In this document: positions 9,851 to 21,097 of the stretch, one piece after another
Layout of the letters: the number at the start of each line of letters is the position of its first letter
Numbering within the stretch: the first letter of the stretch is position 1
DNA from: Gari tellinella
Taxonomy: Eukaryota > Mollusca > Bivalvia > Cardiida > Psammobiidae
DNA length: 64,000 bases
Assembly: GCA_922989275.2 (NCBI GenBank)
Contig: OV277863.1
Span: forward strand, 46,730,999-46,794,998
Reading direction: 5' to 3'
The notes under the pieces: model-generated
Databases searched by the model: none
What the model was told of the DNA's origin: nothing
The model's input: the letters and a program-made list of their open reading frames with translations, nothing else
Translations under genes and position numbers: made by a program

Positions 9851-11725
9851 TTATATTGTATTCATTAATAAATCAAATGATACTATAACAATATTTTACC
9901 TTTTAGTGTATATATGTTTTAACTTCACAAAAATAAGTTAAAAACACACTTTGATTTTATTATTAAAACTTTTCAACATTAAGTGTTGTTGGCTTGATAG
10001 TCTTTGCACAACGAAGAGAAGTGTTATTGTCACAGTATTATGCATCTCTGTATCTACAAGAAAAGGTTCTTTTCAACTATGTGCCACATATGATAATTAT
10101 ATTTGTAGATTCCAAGAAAATTCCCAAATAACATTGTTTTAATGAACCTCGAAGTTGTAAAACATGTATTTGTCCTATGCAAACAGTATACACCAAAAAA
10201 GGATTTCCCGGACTCTAGTCCAATATGAAAATAATGGCATTTTGTGATCGCATTTGTTTTTTACAAATTCAGTACAATACTCGTTTCTCTTGTACCGCCA
10301 CGTGGATGAAAGAGGAGCTTCAAATTGGTTTTATATATACAGGTGTGAAATAACAAATTTTATCACACAAGTGTGCAAAATATAGGGTGCTTTAAAAATC
10401 GTGCGACACAATATGCATATACTAATTTTCGAATCACCAAACCACTGTTTTAATACGCTACATTAAAAACGGTTAAGTGTAACAAATTAGTATATAAATT
10501 TTCCCTCCCGAAGAGTCCCGCAAACCAGGCTACGTAGAGCTCTAGTATTAACAGTGACTCAGAATTAGACTGATAAAACAGCTTGTAGGAAAACAGATCT
10601 GCTTTTTTTTTTCATTTCTAATGTTACATTATAATGACGTCGTGTTACAATAATGGCGTAATTCCGAAGACGAAACTAAATATCAAAATAAACAAGTTTA
10701 GTCTATAAGAACAATTTTAGATTTAAACCTTGATTGAAACTTTGAATATGTTATAAGAGAAATCTTTACACAACCGTTTGATGTTGTTTTTCTTCATTTT
10801 ATTTTTATACGGTTATCATGTCCTGATATCTGAGGAAAAGGTGAAATCAAAACGTTCGGATTTGTGTCATTTGTTGTTTATGTGGTAAATAGAATATTAA
10901 ATTCGTGTTTTCAATATTGATTTCGTTAAAAAAAAGATATGTTGCTCGCCGAAGCACGCAACATATTACTTTATTCAACTCTTTCAATAGATTCAATACT
11001 GAAAACACACTCACTCAATATCCTCTATTATCGGAGAGCTTTTCGGACGAAACAAAATATGAAAATGGCCTAGGGCGAGAAGCGATACATGCGTAGCTAT
11101 GGAGACAATTTATTACCACTTGCATATAATTGTTTTGAAAGAAAAAGTATTTTTAGGACGAATTTTTTTTTTTTATCTACAATATACCGGTAAATACCAC
11201 ATAACGGTTGACGTAGACAAATAAGGACAAACGCCTATGAACGTAAATAGCAACCCTCGTATATTGCAGAAAACAATTCTAAATAGTCACGAATGGACTA
11301 GACTAAATAAGAAGCTGTCATTGTATCTTCACAATTGCAGGGTTGAATGTGTTTAGTTGCAGTTAAACGTGATGTTTCTAGAACAAGTCGCCAACCCATC
11401 AATGATAATGTTTTTCAATCTGTTTTTTTTCTACAGCATATGTTTACGAACCCCTATATCCCTGCGACTCCCTAGCACCATATGCAAAACTACATCCAAT
11501 GCTTATTAATAGTCTTTAATACATGAGTTTGCTTAAAGCAGGATGAAAATAATTGTTTTAGCACACATCCTTTATTGGAAATTAATAGTTTATTTTCCTA
11601 AGTACAGATAACTGACAATTGGCTGTTAAATGTATACTTAAACTCTTCTTTAAGCATTTGCTTAATCACTGAAATAAAGACTTTAAGTAATGGATTCATG
11701 CAAATGCGGATGTTATAATTCAGTA
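9851..11725. other. Long spacer with one hairpin, no gene seen
   Basis: No conserved reading frame is apparent. The notable item is an inverted repeat around 10905-11035, with ATATGTTGCTCGCCGAAGC and ACGCAACATATTACTTTATT at its middle and GAAAACACACTCACTCAATA with ATATCCTCTATTAT to the right. The same layout, with different bases, recurs at 61640-61780. Confidence 0.5.
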
Positions 11726-11727
11726 TA

Positions 11728-11908
11728 CAGTAAAACCTCGCTATTACGACAACTAAAACGAAGGCTAAATTATTGTAAAATAGAGAGGTGACAGCTTATA
11801 AATAGCAAGATGACAGTGAAACAGAACGCTCAAGCTTTAAGCGGTCACCTATCGTAAACATCCTAATAATTAACAATCTGTAGTGGTCGTAATAGAGAGG
11901 TTTTACTG
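11728..11908. mobile_element. Family B MITE, full length
   Basis: TA, then CAGTAAAACCTCGCTATTAC at the left. AATAGAGAGGTTTTACTG, then TA, at the right. The interior core 2 hairpin (about 11785-11850) is reduced: GACAGTGAAACAGAACGCTC followed by AAGCTTTAAGCGGTCACC, with most of the tip missing. Confidence 0.8.
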
Positions 11909-12129
11909 TAGTTATCAACTGAAGCCTCAGAAAACTGGACCCTGCCGGACCGAGACAATTTTCTGTTAACGGAGGTCTCCTAATAAAGATGTTTATTTAC
12001 CATTCGAAACACATGTGAAAGTAATGAAGAAAGATCCTTTTGAAGATTCTGCACTCCTGTCGCCCTGCATTCAGCAACCATCTATCCTTTAAACTCTTTT
12101 AAAATCTTCAGTGAACGTAATTTGTTCGG

Positions 12130-13262
12130 TTTACTGAAACCTTCGGTTTGGTGAGTTCAGTTTTCAGAGATTTTATAATTTTTTGGAGTCTGGTTTTGTT
12201 TAGTATTCAGAGACCTATGGTTTTTGGGAGTCCGGTTTTCAGAAAACTTCGAAGTTTGAGAGTCCGGTTTTCATAAATTGTCAGTGTTTGGGAGTCTGGT
12301 AATGTCAATCTTTCAGAGACTTACACTTTCGAGAGTCCGGTTTTCAGATACATTCAGTTTGTGGAAGTCCGGTTTACAGAGACATTCAGTTTATGTAAGT
12401 CCGGTTTACAGAGACATTCAGTTTATGTAAGTCCGGTTTACAGTGACATTCAGTTTATGTAAGTCCGGTTTACAGAGATATTCAGTTTATTTAAGTCCGG
12501 TTTACAGAGACATTCAGTTTGTGGAAGTCCGGTTTACCGAGATATTCAGTTTATGTAAGTCCGGTTTACAGAGACATTCAGTGTGTGGAAGCCCGGTTTA
12601 CAGTGACATTCAATTTGTGGAAGTCCGGTTTACAGAGACATTCAGTTTGTGGAAGTCCGGTTTACAGAGACATTTAGTTTGTGGAAGTCCGGTTTACAGA
12701 GACATTCCATTTATGTAAGTCCGGTTTACAGAGATATTCAGTTTATGTAAGTCCGGTTTACAGAGACATTCAGTTTGTGGAAGTCCGGTTTACAGAGACA
12801 TTCAGTTTGTGGAAGTCCGGTTTACAGAGACATTCAGTTTGTGAGGTGGTGGAAGTCCGGTTTACAGTGACATTCAGTTTATGGAAATCCGGTTTACAGA
12901 GACATTCAGTTTATGTAAGTCCGGTTTACAGAGACATTCAGTTTATTGAAGTCCGGTTTACAGTGACATTCAGTTTGTGTAAGTCCGGTTTACAGAGACA
13001 TTCAGTTTGTGGAAGTCCGGTTTACAGAGACATTCAGTTTGTGGAAGTCCGGTTTACAGACATTCAGTTTGTGGAAGTCCGGTTTACAGAGACATTCAGT
13101 TTGTGGAAGTCCGGTTTACAGAGACATTCAGTTTGTGGAAGTCCGGTTTACAGAGACATTCAGTTTGTGGAAGTCCGGTTTACAGAGACATTCAGTTTGT
13201 GGAAGTCCGGTTTACAGAGACATTCAGTTTGTGGAAGTCCTGTTTACAGAGAATCTCGGTTT
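12130..13262. repeat. 32-bp minisatellite, about 28 clear units
   Basis: The unit is AGTCCGGTTTACAGAGACAT plus TCAGTTTGTGGA, 32 bp. From about 12350 units are in strict register, with two main variants (TTTGTGGA and TTTATGTA). One unit is shortened by 2 bp near 13055 and one carries an 8-bp insertion at 12841. Upstream, from 12130 to 12350, spacing becomes irregular and units decay to GAGTCCGGTTTTCAGA-like words. Because 32 is not a multiple of 3 and the unit lacks stops, long reading frames appear here, but they are artefacts. There are no unique spacers, so it is not a CRISPR array. Confidence 0.95.
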
Positions 13263-13268
13263 TTATAA

Positions 13269-14362
13269 GTCGTATTCTGAGATTACACTGTACTGCTGTA
13301 CTGCTCTAAGCTGACTATTAATGCAGATGCAAATAAACTGACATAATTGTTCCCCGCGAACATATACCATCTGGTCTACCGTGCTACTGTCAGCACCTCC
13401 TTGACAGGTCATTTGTCTCTCGATTTGCTGCTATTGGCTACATATATATAATCATTTATATCAGGGAAACCAGTATATGTATATGCTTATAGCGTAGACT
13501 CTAGTCAGAATAATCCTTAAGGTGGTTCGCAGGTCTGCTTATTTCATGTCAAACCTCATTGAAACCTTGATTTAATTGAAATATACCGTATGGAGTGTGA
13601 AAAATTGTTGATATAAAAAGATAACAAGAACGGTATTTTTTCTGAAAGGACCTTTTTTGAGAAAAGTTCCATCTGTAATAAACAGGAATATTTTTTATAT
13701 AAAACACCATAAGTCAATAATTTATATACATTCAAGTATACTGTACAGACAATATAAGATATTGTACAAACAAAAATATTTCATGGAAGTATTGATGTTT
13801 TTAAATAATCAAAATATGAAAAAGTCACTAAATTACAGATTACAAAAATCTATATAAATGTTTGATATACACTAATTTTAGAATTATTAGATAGATATTA
13901 CTTAATTGAACTAGTCACAAAAATTAAATGAAAATCTACAACAGACTTTACTTTTTATGCATGATCTCCAGAAATTCACACAAAAACAATTAAAACAGAG
14001 TTACCTCCCTTGAGTTCAACTTTAAAATGTCTCAATCTCGAAATGATACCATAAGCCAAACCTGTAAAAGAGATCATTGAATATGGTAGTCTACATATCT
14101 TTAAAGACAGGTGACCGCTTAATTCATGACAAAGGGAATGCGTAAAAACACCTTTATGATCTTTATTTTTGGCATTACTTTTGTCATGTGTTAATTTGCC
14201 AATGTCCTATAGGCTATACATCCACACAATGTTGTGTGTCAGTCATTAACTCAAATGGCATCGGCAAGCTATATGGTTAACACTGATTCTTACCAACGAA
14301 GACGAACACAAATGCAATAAATCTACGAAAATAACAGCTTCTTAAAAATTCTGCCGATTCAT
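13269..14362. other. Spacer, no gene seen
   Basis: CCTTAAGGTGGTTCGCAGG at about 13515 looks like an edge of an interspersed repeat, but no partner end was found. The rest is AT-rich with no supported feature. Confidence 0.4.
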
Positions 14363-14609
14363 TTAATCCTTTCACTACCAATTCTTTCGTGAGAAGTTTA
14401 CCCCTGCACCGTTTCATTGTCGTCTGCTGCAATTGTGTTGTCTGCAATGTCGTTTCAAAGTTGAATAATGGGTCAGTATGACTAAAGAAATTTCAAATCG
14501 AGTGCCAAACAGTTTGGATCTTGATCAGACGCCGCGTTGCGCGGCATCTGATTAGGATCCAAACTGTTGCGAACGCGTTTTTAAGCGTCATTGAGAGTGA
14601 AAGGGTTAA
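14363..14609. mobile_element. Family E MITE, full length
   Basis: TTAATCCTTTCACTACCAATT to the mirrored CATTGAGAGTGAAAGGGTTAA, with TTAA at both ends. The core 1 palindrome at about 14506-14572 reads GGATCTTGATCAGACGCCGC and mirror. The left half has the family word TTTCATTGTCGTCTGCTGCA. Confidence 0.85.
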
Positions 14610-14914
14610 CTCTGCGTGGCAAAACGATTGAATCCTGATCAGACAACATACTTTATAACCTCTTATTTTATGCAGTGAAAGTAAATGTAATAGCGTGCAT
14701 GTGTTTATTGGTAATAAAACATCTTTCGCCACTGTATAAGAAAACCGCCCGGAGCGTGCATAAAAGCTAAATTAGACTCGAATTAGTGAACAATTTGACC
14801 GTTAATGGAACAATTCTCCTTGTCATTTATCACGTGCCTCAGAAACTTGCGAGGAATAGTTTTGTATGTAACATTTATTTACCAGTTTATAGCGAAATGA
14901 GTTGATATGGACAC

Positions 14915-15160
14915 ATAGCCCCTCAGCATGTTTCTAGTTTTGAAGAAAATATGACCACTTCAAGCAGGTTGAAAGTAAATCAGAATGTTCCTTAATGCAC
15001 ATTCTGCTTTACTTTCAGTCTGGTTTAAGTTTTCCTTAAAATAAAGATTTTTTTTCTTATGCTACATTCTATTACTGTACTATGATAAATGTGACCTGTT
15101 TTTGCAGCAGAGGAATACACTGAAATGCGTAAAAGGGCGAATCTATAAAGTAATGGCATA
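14915..15160. mobile_element. Family C-like element, worn ends
   Basis: ATAGCCCCTCAGCATGTTTC and GAAATGCGTAAAAGGGCGA are degraded family C ends. The core 2 palindrome (14958-15030) is good: AGCAGGTTGAAAGTAAATCA, GAATGTTCCTTAATGCACAT and mirror. Confidence 0.65.
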
Positions 15161-15353
15161 TTGTATGTTAAAGGGAGGTAATCAGATTACTCATATGTAT
15201 AAAACCACTCTTAAACAATCCATTCCCTAATCAGTCGGATACGGCAGCAGCGCCTAGTTAAGACACACATTGCATAACAACAGACTGGTAGCTAAACAAC
15301 TCAATAGAATTGCTTCACCACCAGCTATATAATATACACTGGATGTCCTAACA
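15152..15353. repeat. About 200-bp direct repeat, copy 1
   Basis: AATGGCATATTGTATGTTAA through GGATGTCCTAACA is repeated almost unchanged at 15492-15697, 340 bp further on. Within it, TGTATG...CTAACA has the TG...CA form of a short LTR. I see no primer-binding site after the first copy and no matching 5-bp flanks, so a miniature LTR element (TRIM) is only one option. A plain segmental duplication is the other. Confidence 0.8.
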
Positions 15354-15491
15354 CTCCGAACTGACCAGGGGAATTTGCATCTTTACCAATTATAGTCATT
15401 ATGTAGGCTCCCTGTTATGGGATTTTACCTAACATATGCTATATACATATTTTTACATACGAGAGTTGATGTATCTATAGGATACGCAGTG

Positions 15492-15697
15492 AATGGCATA
15501 TTGTATGTTAAAGGGAGGTAATCAGATTACTCATATGTATGCAGTAAACCACTCTTAAACAATCCATTCCCTAATCAGTCGGATACGGCAGCAGCGCCTA
15601 GCTAAGACACACATTGCATAACAACAGACTGGTAGCTAAACAACTCAATAGAATTGCTTCACCACCAGCTATATAATATACACTGGATGTCCTAACA
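15492..15697. repeat. About 200-bp direct repeat, copy 2
   Basis: Second copy, with a 4-bp insertion (GCAGTAAACC for AAAACC) and one C/T change near GCGCCTAG. It ends CTAACA then TTCGGAG, whereas copy 1 ends CTAACA then CTCCGAA. The last 7 bp are therefore inverted between the two copies. Confidence 0.8.
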
Positions 15698-16568
15698 TTC
15701 GGAGTGTTAGTAAAGTTTGTCTTGCATTAAGTAAATAGAATAGAAGATTTTATTCAAATATTTCATAACAAGAGGTACGTTAAATACATGTATCATAATG
15801 TAAGTTTTACTGTAATGTTGAAAATAGAATAATATTCTTAAAAATTTGTACTGACGCATAATCAGAAACATCCAAGTATTCGTTAGTATGAATAGGACAT
15901 GGATATTAAATACTATTAATATATATTTCTTTCAATATCATTTCGAGTCATAAATTTAATGGAAACAGAATTATTTATGGTGAAGGCGTTTGACAAATTG
16001 CTACTATCGAATAGTAGAAGTTTATAAAAACAGAACATGGATGTTCCTGCTCCGTCGTACGAATCTAGAATCACAGACTTTACATAAACACCCGAGGCGA
16101 GGTCAACAACGAGGTCGACCATTCTATACTACAACTGTATCGATCCAAACTTTCTGTTTACTCGACGTGTTTGGTGCCTTTTAATCCCCAATAAGCGCGT
16201 TTGTACCAAATGAAATGGTCTCACAAGTAATTGCAAACAGTTTTTAAGCATACCAGGCATCGAATAACTGTTTGAAACACTAGTTAGATTCACGTTTTTC
16301 AGACAAAATTATTTTTCTACAGTTTCTTAAATTTTTCGTTTTTAAATGAAAAAAAAATAAGTGAGTAAAATAAAGCCGATACAGTACAGTCCCTAGTGAA
16401 TGACATGCATGATATACAGTCTAAATGCGGTACCTATTGAATAAAGCACAAAGGTTATTGCTCTTTCTGCAGTAATTACCCGTGACCTGTATTAAGCTGC
16501 CTGGTGCTGTTAAACTATAGCAATAATGCTTAATTTGCTTTCTGCTGAATTGCGGTTTTACTGTTTGG

Positions 16569-16771
16569 CAGGGCTGCCATAAGTTAATCCTGAAAAGTCC
16601 TAAGATTTCCAGAGTTTCTATTTTTCAAACGCAATTGCTTAAAGCAGGTTGAAAATAAAGCAAGATTCACCATAAGGCGCATTCTGCTTTACTTTCAACA
16701 GGTTTTAAGCTACAATCTGCTAGGATGAAAGTACGAACATGTCGGAAAAATACGGGGAAATGGCAGCCCTG
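16569..16771. mobile_element. Family D MITE with core 2
   Basis: CAGGGCTGCCATAAGTTAAT at the left and, inverted, GGGGAAATGGCAGCCCTG at the right. Core 2 (about 16628-16712) reads GCTTAAAGCAGGTTGAAAAT, AAGATTCACCATAAGGCGCA and mirror. The flanks GTTTGG and TGTTGG are a possible worn 6-bp TSD. Confidence 0.8.
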
Positions 16772-16977
16772 TGTTGGCAGTATCGATCACTTATCGAGTT
16801 TCTTCACTTGACGTCTGTTTTCTCAATTAATCAAGGCGGAACGTGCTCAATCGGGAAAGAACATTTGAAGGTCATTACATGTCTGTTTCTTTAAGACTTG
16901 ACGAATTGTAGTCTTAGGGCTGAGACCAAGCGTCACGTAACCTGCTTTCATTTACAGTGATGTTAACGCATTAATTG

Positions 16978-17060
16978 TTACAGTACAGTACACGCGCGAT
17001 ACAACGGTGATACATGTACACGCGACGATACACGCGGCGATACACGCGCGGCACACGGAT
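16978..17060. repeat. GATACACGCG short tandem tract
   Basis: Imperfect repeats of CGCGCGATACAACGG, ACACGCGACGATACACGCGG and CGATACACGCGCGG make a locally CpG-rich patch in AT-rich DNA. Confidence 0.55.
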
Positions 17061-17548
17061 GGATTACACAAGGTAGATATACACACGATATATTATATAC
17101 GTTCGTAATAATAATTATGATATACCGTACATGCTCGTCGAAATACGCAATTCAGTTGTATTACATGTACACAATCACGACTACGCAAAGTCTCTTCTTT
17201 TTCCGTGATTGGTTTAAACATATTTTATTTCAGATATTGTACATGAACATAATACATGGATATAATGAAAAAGGATTGGATCGAAAGCTATGCTTATAGA
17301 GATCCTTTCCTTTGCAGTATTTGAAATACACTATAGACAGTAGATGTTCACAATTGCATGTTTATCATAATTGACATGTGACTTGACATTTAGAAAAATA
17401 TACAAGTTATACAAAAAAGAAAAAAAGAAGAACAAAATTTAAACAAATATAAGTGTTTGGTCATCCAAAGGCTGGCGCCCCGGCCAGCGACATGCCCGAG
17501 TTCGAGAAGAAACCAGCAGTCCAGTTCAGAGAAATGTACACAAAGTTC

Positions 17549-20065
17549 TCAGTTGAAACGATTGGACTTTACTATATATGTCTGCACTGCTTCAAAAATC
17601 TGCTTATTAGTATCATTATCAAGTGTTGGATCGCCATAGAGGAATAACTTCACTGAAACGCGACGAATTGGGTTTACTACATTTAGAAGATTAGTACGAA
17701 TGTTTTGATATATTTGACAGTGAAAGAAGAAGTGTTGCGCGCTTTCGATTTCACCGCAGTGACAGGCTGGCGACTCGACTATACCTTTTTGAAAAAGGCT
17801 TAAATTTAAAGAGCTACAATTGGTCCTGAGCCTCGTATGGAGAATTTGCGCTTTCCTATTTCCAATAAAATGATAGGAAGGTATACTGGTAATCGGGCCA
17901 TTTATTGCCTTTTTAAAAGATTCTACAGAGCTCGAGTTTCTTATTTCTAACGGAAGAGAATTCCACTCACGAACAACAGATGGTAAAAATGACCCAGAAT
18001 ATAGTTTTGTTCTTGCGTGTAACAATTGCACGTCTTCAGTATTTCTTAAGCTGTACCTTGACTCATCACCTACAAGGGCTGGGACTAATGAAGATAAATA
18101 TTCTGGTGTTTGTTTATTAACCATTTTAAAAAAAAGAACAAGCTTATGTTTCTGTCTTCTAGATTCTAAAGTTTCCCAACCAGTTTCATTTTCAAGTTGT
18201 TTTACAGAGACAAGCTTTGTAGTGCCAGTTACAATCCTAGCAGCCTCATTTTGAATCTTGTCTAATTCATATTTTTGTGTGCTAGTACAGTTGTTCCAAA
18301 CTACATCTGAAAATTCTAAGATTGGTCTTATAAAACTGAAGTAGATAATTTCGAGAGATTTTCTGTCAAGAGTATATTTTAGTTTGCGCATAATATTAAT
18401 TCTTCCCCATGCCTTGTTTTTGATATATTCAATATGTTTATTCCAATGTCCATCACTTGAAAAATAGATACCAAGATGTTTATGCGATTCCACTTCATTA
18501 ATTTCTTCAGATAACATTTCTAGTTGAGGGTGAATGGGTTTATTTATTTTACGCGAGATTAAAAGAGATTCAGTTTTAGAAGGATTAAAAGTGACAAGCC
18601 ATGTCTTTGCCCAGATAGTTATTTTGGTGATATCTGTAGATAGAATTTCTGCTGTTATGTCTGCATGATCAACAACTAAATAGAGACTTGTTTCATCTGC
18701 AAATAAACGTATGTTTGATTGTATATCAGAAACTATATCATTAATATATAAAATAAATAAAAGTGGACCTAAAATAGATCCCTGTGGGACCCCTGCCCTA
18801 ATCATTGCCCATTCAGATTTTGCTCCAGGCATAACCACTCTCTGACGTCTATTGTAAAGATAACTGTTAAACCATTTAAGAAGGTTCCCCGAGACACCAA
18901 CAGCTTGAAGTTTCAATAATAGACCAGCATGCCATACTCGGTCAAAAGCTTTGCTTATGTCAAAGAAGACAACCCTGACTTCTTTTCCTTCATCCAAAGC
19001 TTTACAAAACGCGTTATACAAGAAAGTTAATTGGTTTACAGTTGAGTCACCAGGAGTAAATCCAGATTGAAAAGGGGAAAGATAGTTAATATCACGAAGG
19101 TGATTATAAATATGTTTGAAAACCAAACGTTCAAGGACTTTATCTAAGTTACTTAAAAGAGATATTGGTCGATAATTATTTACTAAGGATGGGTCGCCTT
19201 TCTTTAATACTGCAGTCACATGTGCTTCCTTCCAGCTAGACGGTATGGAACCACAGTGTAATGACATATTAAAAAGTTCACAAAGAGGATGGCAGATCTC
19301 ATTTGAGATTTCATGCAAAATTCGGTTATTAATTTCATCTGGGCCGGCAGCTTTTCCCACAGGGAGTACATTTAGGATAGAAAGCACTTCTTCTGGTGTA
19401 AGTATAATAGTGGGCATACTAAATTTACTAGGCAAGATATTTGGCAACACTGATTCGTCGTCATTGAGTAAAGTCTGTCCTGCAAAGTAATCATTTAGTA
19501 AGTTTGCCTTGTCAAAAGTTTCCGTGGCATGAACATCATTATTAGAAAGAGTCGGTACAGATTTCGTCTCGTTATTTGAAATAAACATTTTCAAAGTTTT
19601 CCACCAATCTCGTGAAGTCAAAGATTTAGATTTAAGATCATGAGCTAATTTATCGTAATAACTATTTTTGGAATCACGAATAAATGTTACTACTTCATTA
19701 CGTAGTTTTCTAAAAGAATCCCAGTGATGGACATTATTTGTAGATTTTGCTTTTCTATATGCCCTTTTTCTAATTTTAATTTTCTTTTTAATCTGTGAAT
19801 TTATCCAAGGAGGTTCTAAAGGTCTGATACGTATCGTCTTGTTTGGTACACATTGGTCGGTCAGTTCTTGTAATTTGTGTGTGATATTATTAGTGTAAGT
19901 GTTTATGTCATCGTCTTTTAGGTCTGTCCAGTTCGTTTCGTTTGCTTTCAGTCTCAAGAGATCATAGTCGCCTTGATCGTATCCATATTTTTCTTGTATA
20001 AGATATAACTTTTGGTTTGCGATAATGAAAAATCCCGTATATTGGGCAGTGATATCGATGCTCAT
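17549..20065 (-). pseudogene. LINE reverse transcriptase domain
   Basis: An 838-codon frame; true homology starts at about residue 28 (YGYDQGDYDLLR), just after the frameshift that separates it from the endonuclease. Reverse transcriptase motifs in order: GKAAGPDEIN (237-246), NYRPISLLS (297-305), FFDISKAFDRVWH (367-379, catalytic D369), AGVPQGSILGPLLF (424-437), RLFADETS (453-460), then the thumb region with HLGIYFS (530-536). The family has FADD; here the second aspartate is glutamate (E458), which would be expected to weaken or abolish polymerisation. A C-terminal CxC-x7-HxxxxC motif (C768, C770, H778, C783) is typical of this LINE group. There is no RNase H domain. In life the protein copies element RNA into DNA at a nicked target. 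Confidence 0.92.
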
Positions 20066-20960
20066 TTAATAAAAAAGGGTCACCTACACCGGAAATGGTA
20101 AGGTTGTCTTTCCGTTTTACGAGTAAAAATTCAATAAGAGACGAAGAGTGCTCAGTGAAATGTGTACTTTCCTGAATTACTTGAGTTAGACCAAATTGTT
20201 GACACAAGCTATTAATCTTACGTGAAGTGAGTGGGTTTGACATATTCATGTTAAAATCCCCTGTAATAATAATGTCTTCTATACCCGTATCTATGGCGAG
20301 GCTAAAGGAGTCTTCGATCATTTTATAATAGTCAGCATTAGAGTTTGGTGGTCTGTAAAATACAATAATAAGGATGTGTTTACGATTCAGAAAAATATCA
20401 ATCCAAAGACACTCTAAACCCTGAACTTCTAGGTCGTTTCTTCGACGGTATGCAAAACTATCTTTTATATACAGAATGACTCCGCCATGATTATCCCCTA
20501 GTCGGTCTTTACGTTCAGGTAACTGGTAAGAAGGAATACGGAGTTCTTCGGATGGAATAGATGTACTGAGCCAGGTTTCTGAGAATGTGAGGATATCGAA
20601 ATCTCTCAGTTCAGCGGTTAGTAAGTCTAACTTAGGAAGTATACTTTGGACATTATAGTGAATTATTGAAAGGTGGTGGGATAGATCTAGTGTCGATACA
20701 AATGAGTTCGAAGCAGACGAGTTAGAGTTATCGGGATTTTCCGGACCAGGGTTTGGATGGACATCACCAGAGGCGAGGAGAAGCAAGTGTAACCACATGG
20801 CATACAGTATATAATTACAAATCCAGATCATAAGTAAGAAGTGCAGTAAAGCTGAGAACTTAAATCTACAGCGATAAGACGGCATGGTTACGGCAGTTGG
20901 AAAGATATATTTAATTACGTAATCTCTAGAAGAGTAAACAAGAAGACAGCTGCCGTACAC
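19962..20960 (-). pseudogene. LINE apurinic-type endonuclease with 2A-like N-terminus
   Basis: A 332-codon frame. Residues 37-64 are strongly hydrophobic and lead into GDVHPNPGP (65-73), which ends in the NPGP of 2A-like ribosome-skipping peptides but has H in place of the usual E. Endonuclease motifs follow: HYNVQS (101-106), FSETWL (126-131, metal-binding E128), GGVILYIKD (159-167), FYRPPN (201-206), GDFN (234-237) and the terminal HRYHCPI (301-307, H304). The common SDH triplet here reads RYH. The frame then runs out at a stop just after KIW (324-326), because one extra base, or a loss of two, puts the reverse transcriptase in another frame. The upstream ATG at MPSYR (codon 26) is an equally good start. 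The enzyme would nick target DNA. Confidence 0.9.
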
Positions 20961-21097
20961 ACGCAGTCAGACCGTTGAGATATTTGTTGAGTAGGACTCA
21001 CCAAACAACCAGGATACCAGAGACCAGCTCGAACCGAAACATACACACCAATCAGGACCCCAAACCCCGGATGACCAAACTTATATTGTTAAAAAAG

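Larger units (their letters stand above)
17436..21097 (-). mobile_element. LINE (APE-type non-LTR retrotransposon), inactive
   Basis: This is one minus-strand element. It has a short 5' leader from about 21080, an endonuclease frame, a reverse transcriptase frame and a GC-rich 3' untranslated stretch (about 17460-17545, GCCGGGGCGCCAGCC on the minus strand). The coding order, the apurinic-type endonuclease and the C-terminal zinc-knuckle-like motif place it in the broad CR1/L2/Jockey group. I cannot name the clade without a tree. It is nearly full length but disabled by a frameshift near 19980-19990 and by FADE in place of FADD in the active site. Both ends carry GGATGACCAAAC in opposite orientations (17455-17466 and 21069-21080), with partial similarity extending to about 30 bp. 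That is unusual for a LINE. Confidence 0.9.

Noticed and set aside
12350..13262. CRISPR array
   Set aside because: Units abut without unique spacers, and there are no cas genes; the context is eukaryotic. The same holds for the 31-, 47- and 54-bp arrays.
12443..13314. Long repetitive proteins encoded in all plus-strand frames
   Set aside because: The 32-bp unit has no stop in any frame, so frames stay open by repetition. Length variants would shift any real protein; no start context or domain.
15162..15697. Complete miniature LTR retrotransposon
   Set aside because: The TG...CA repeats fit, but no primer-binding site, polypurine tract or 5-bp target duplication was found. Kept as a direct repeat only.
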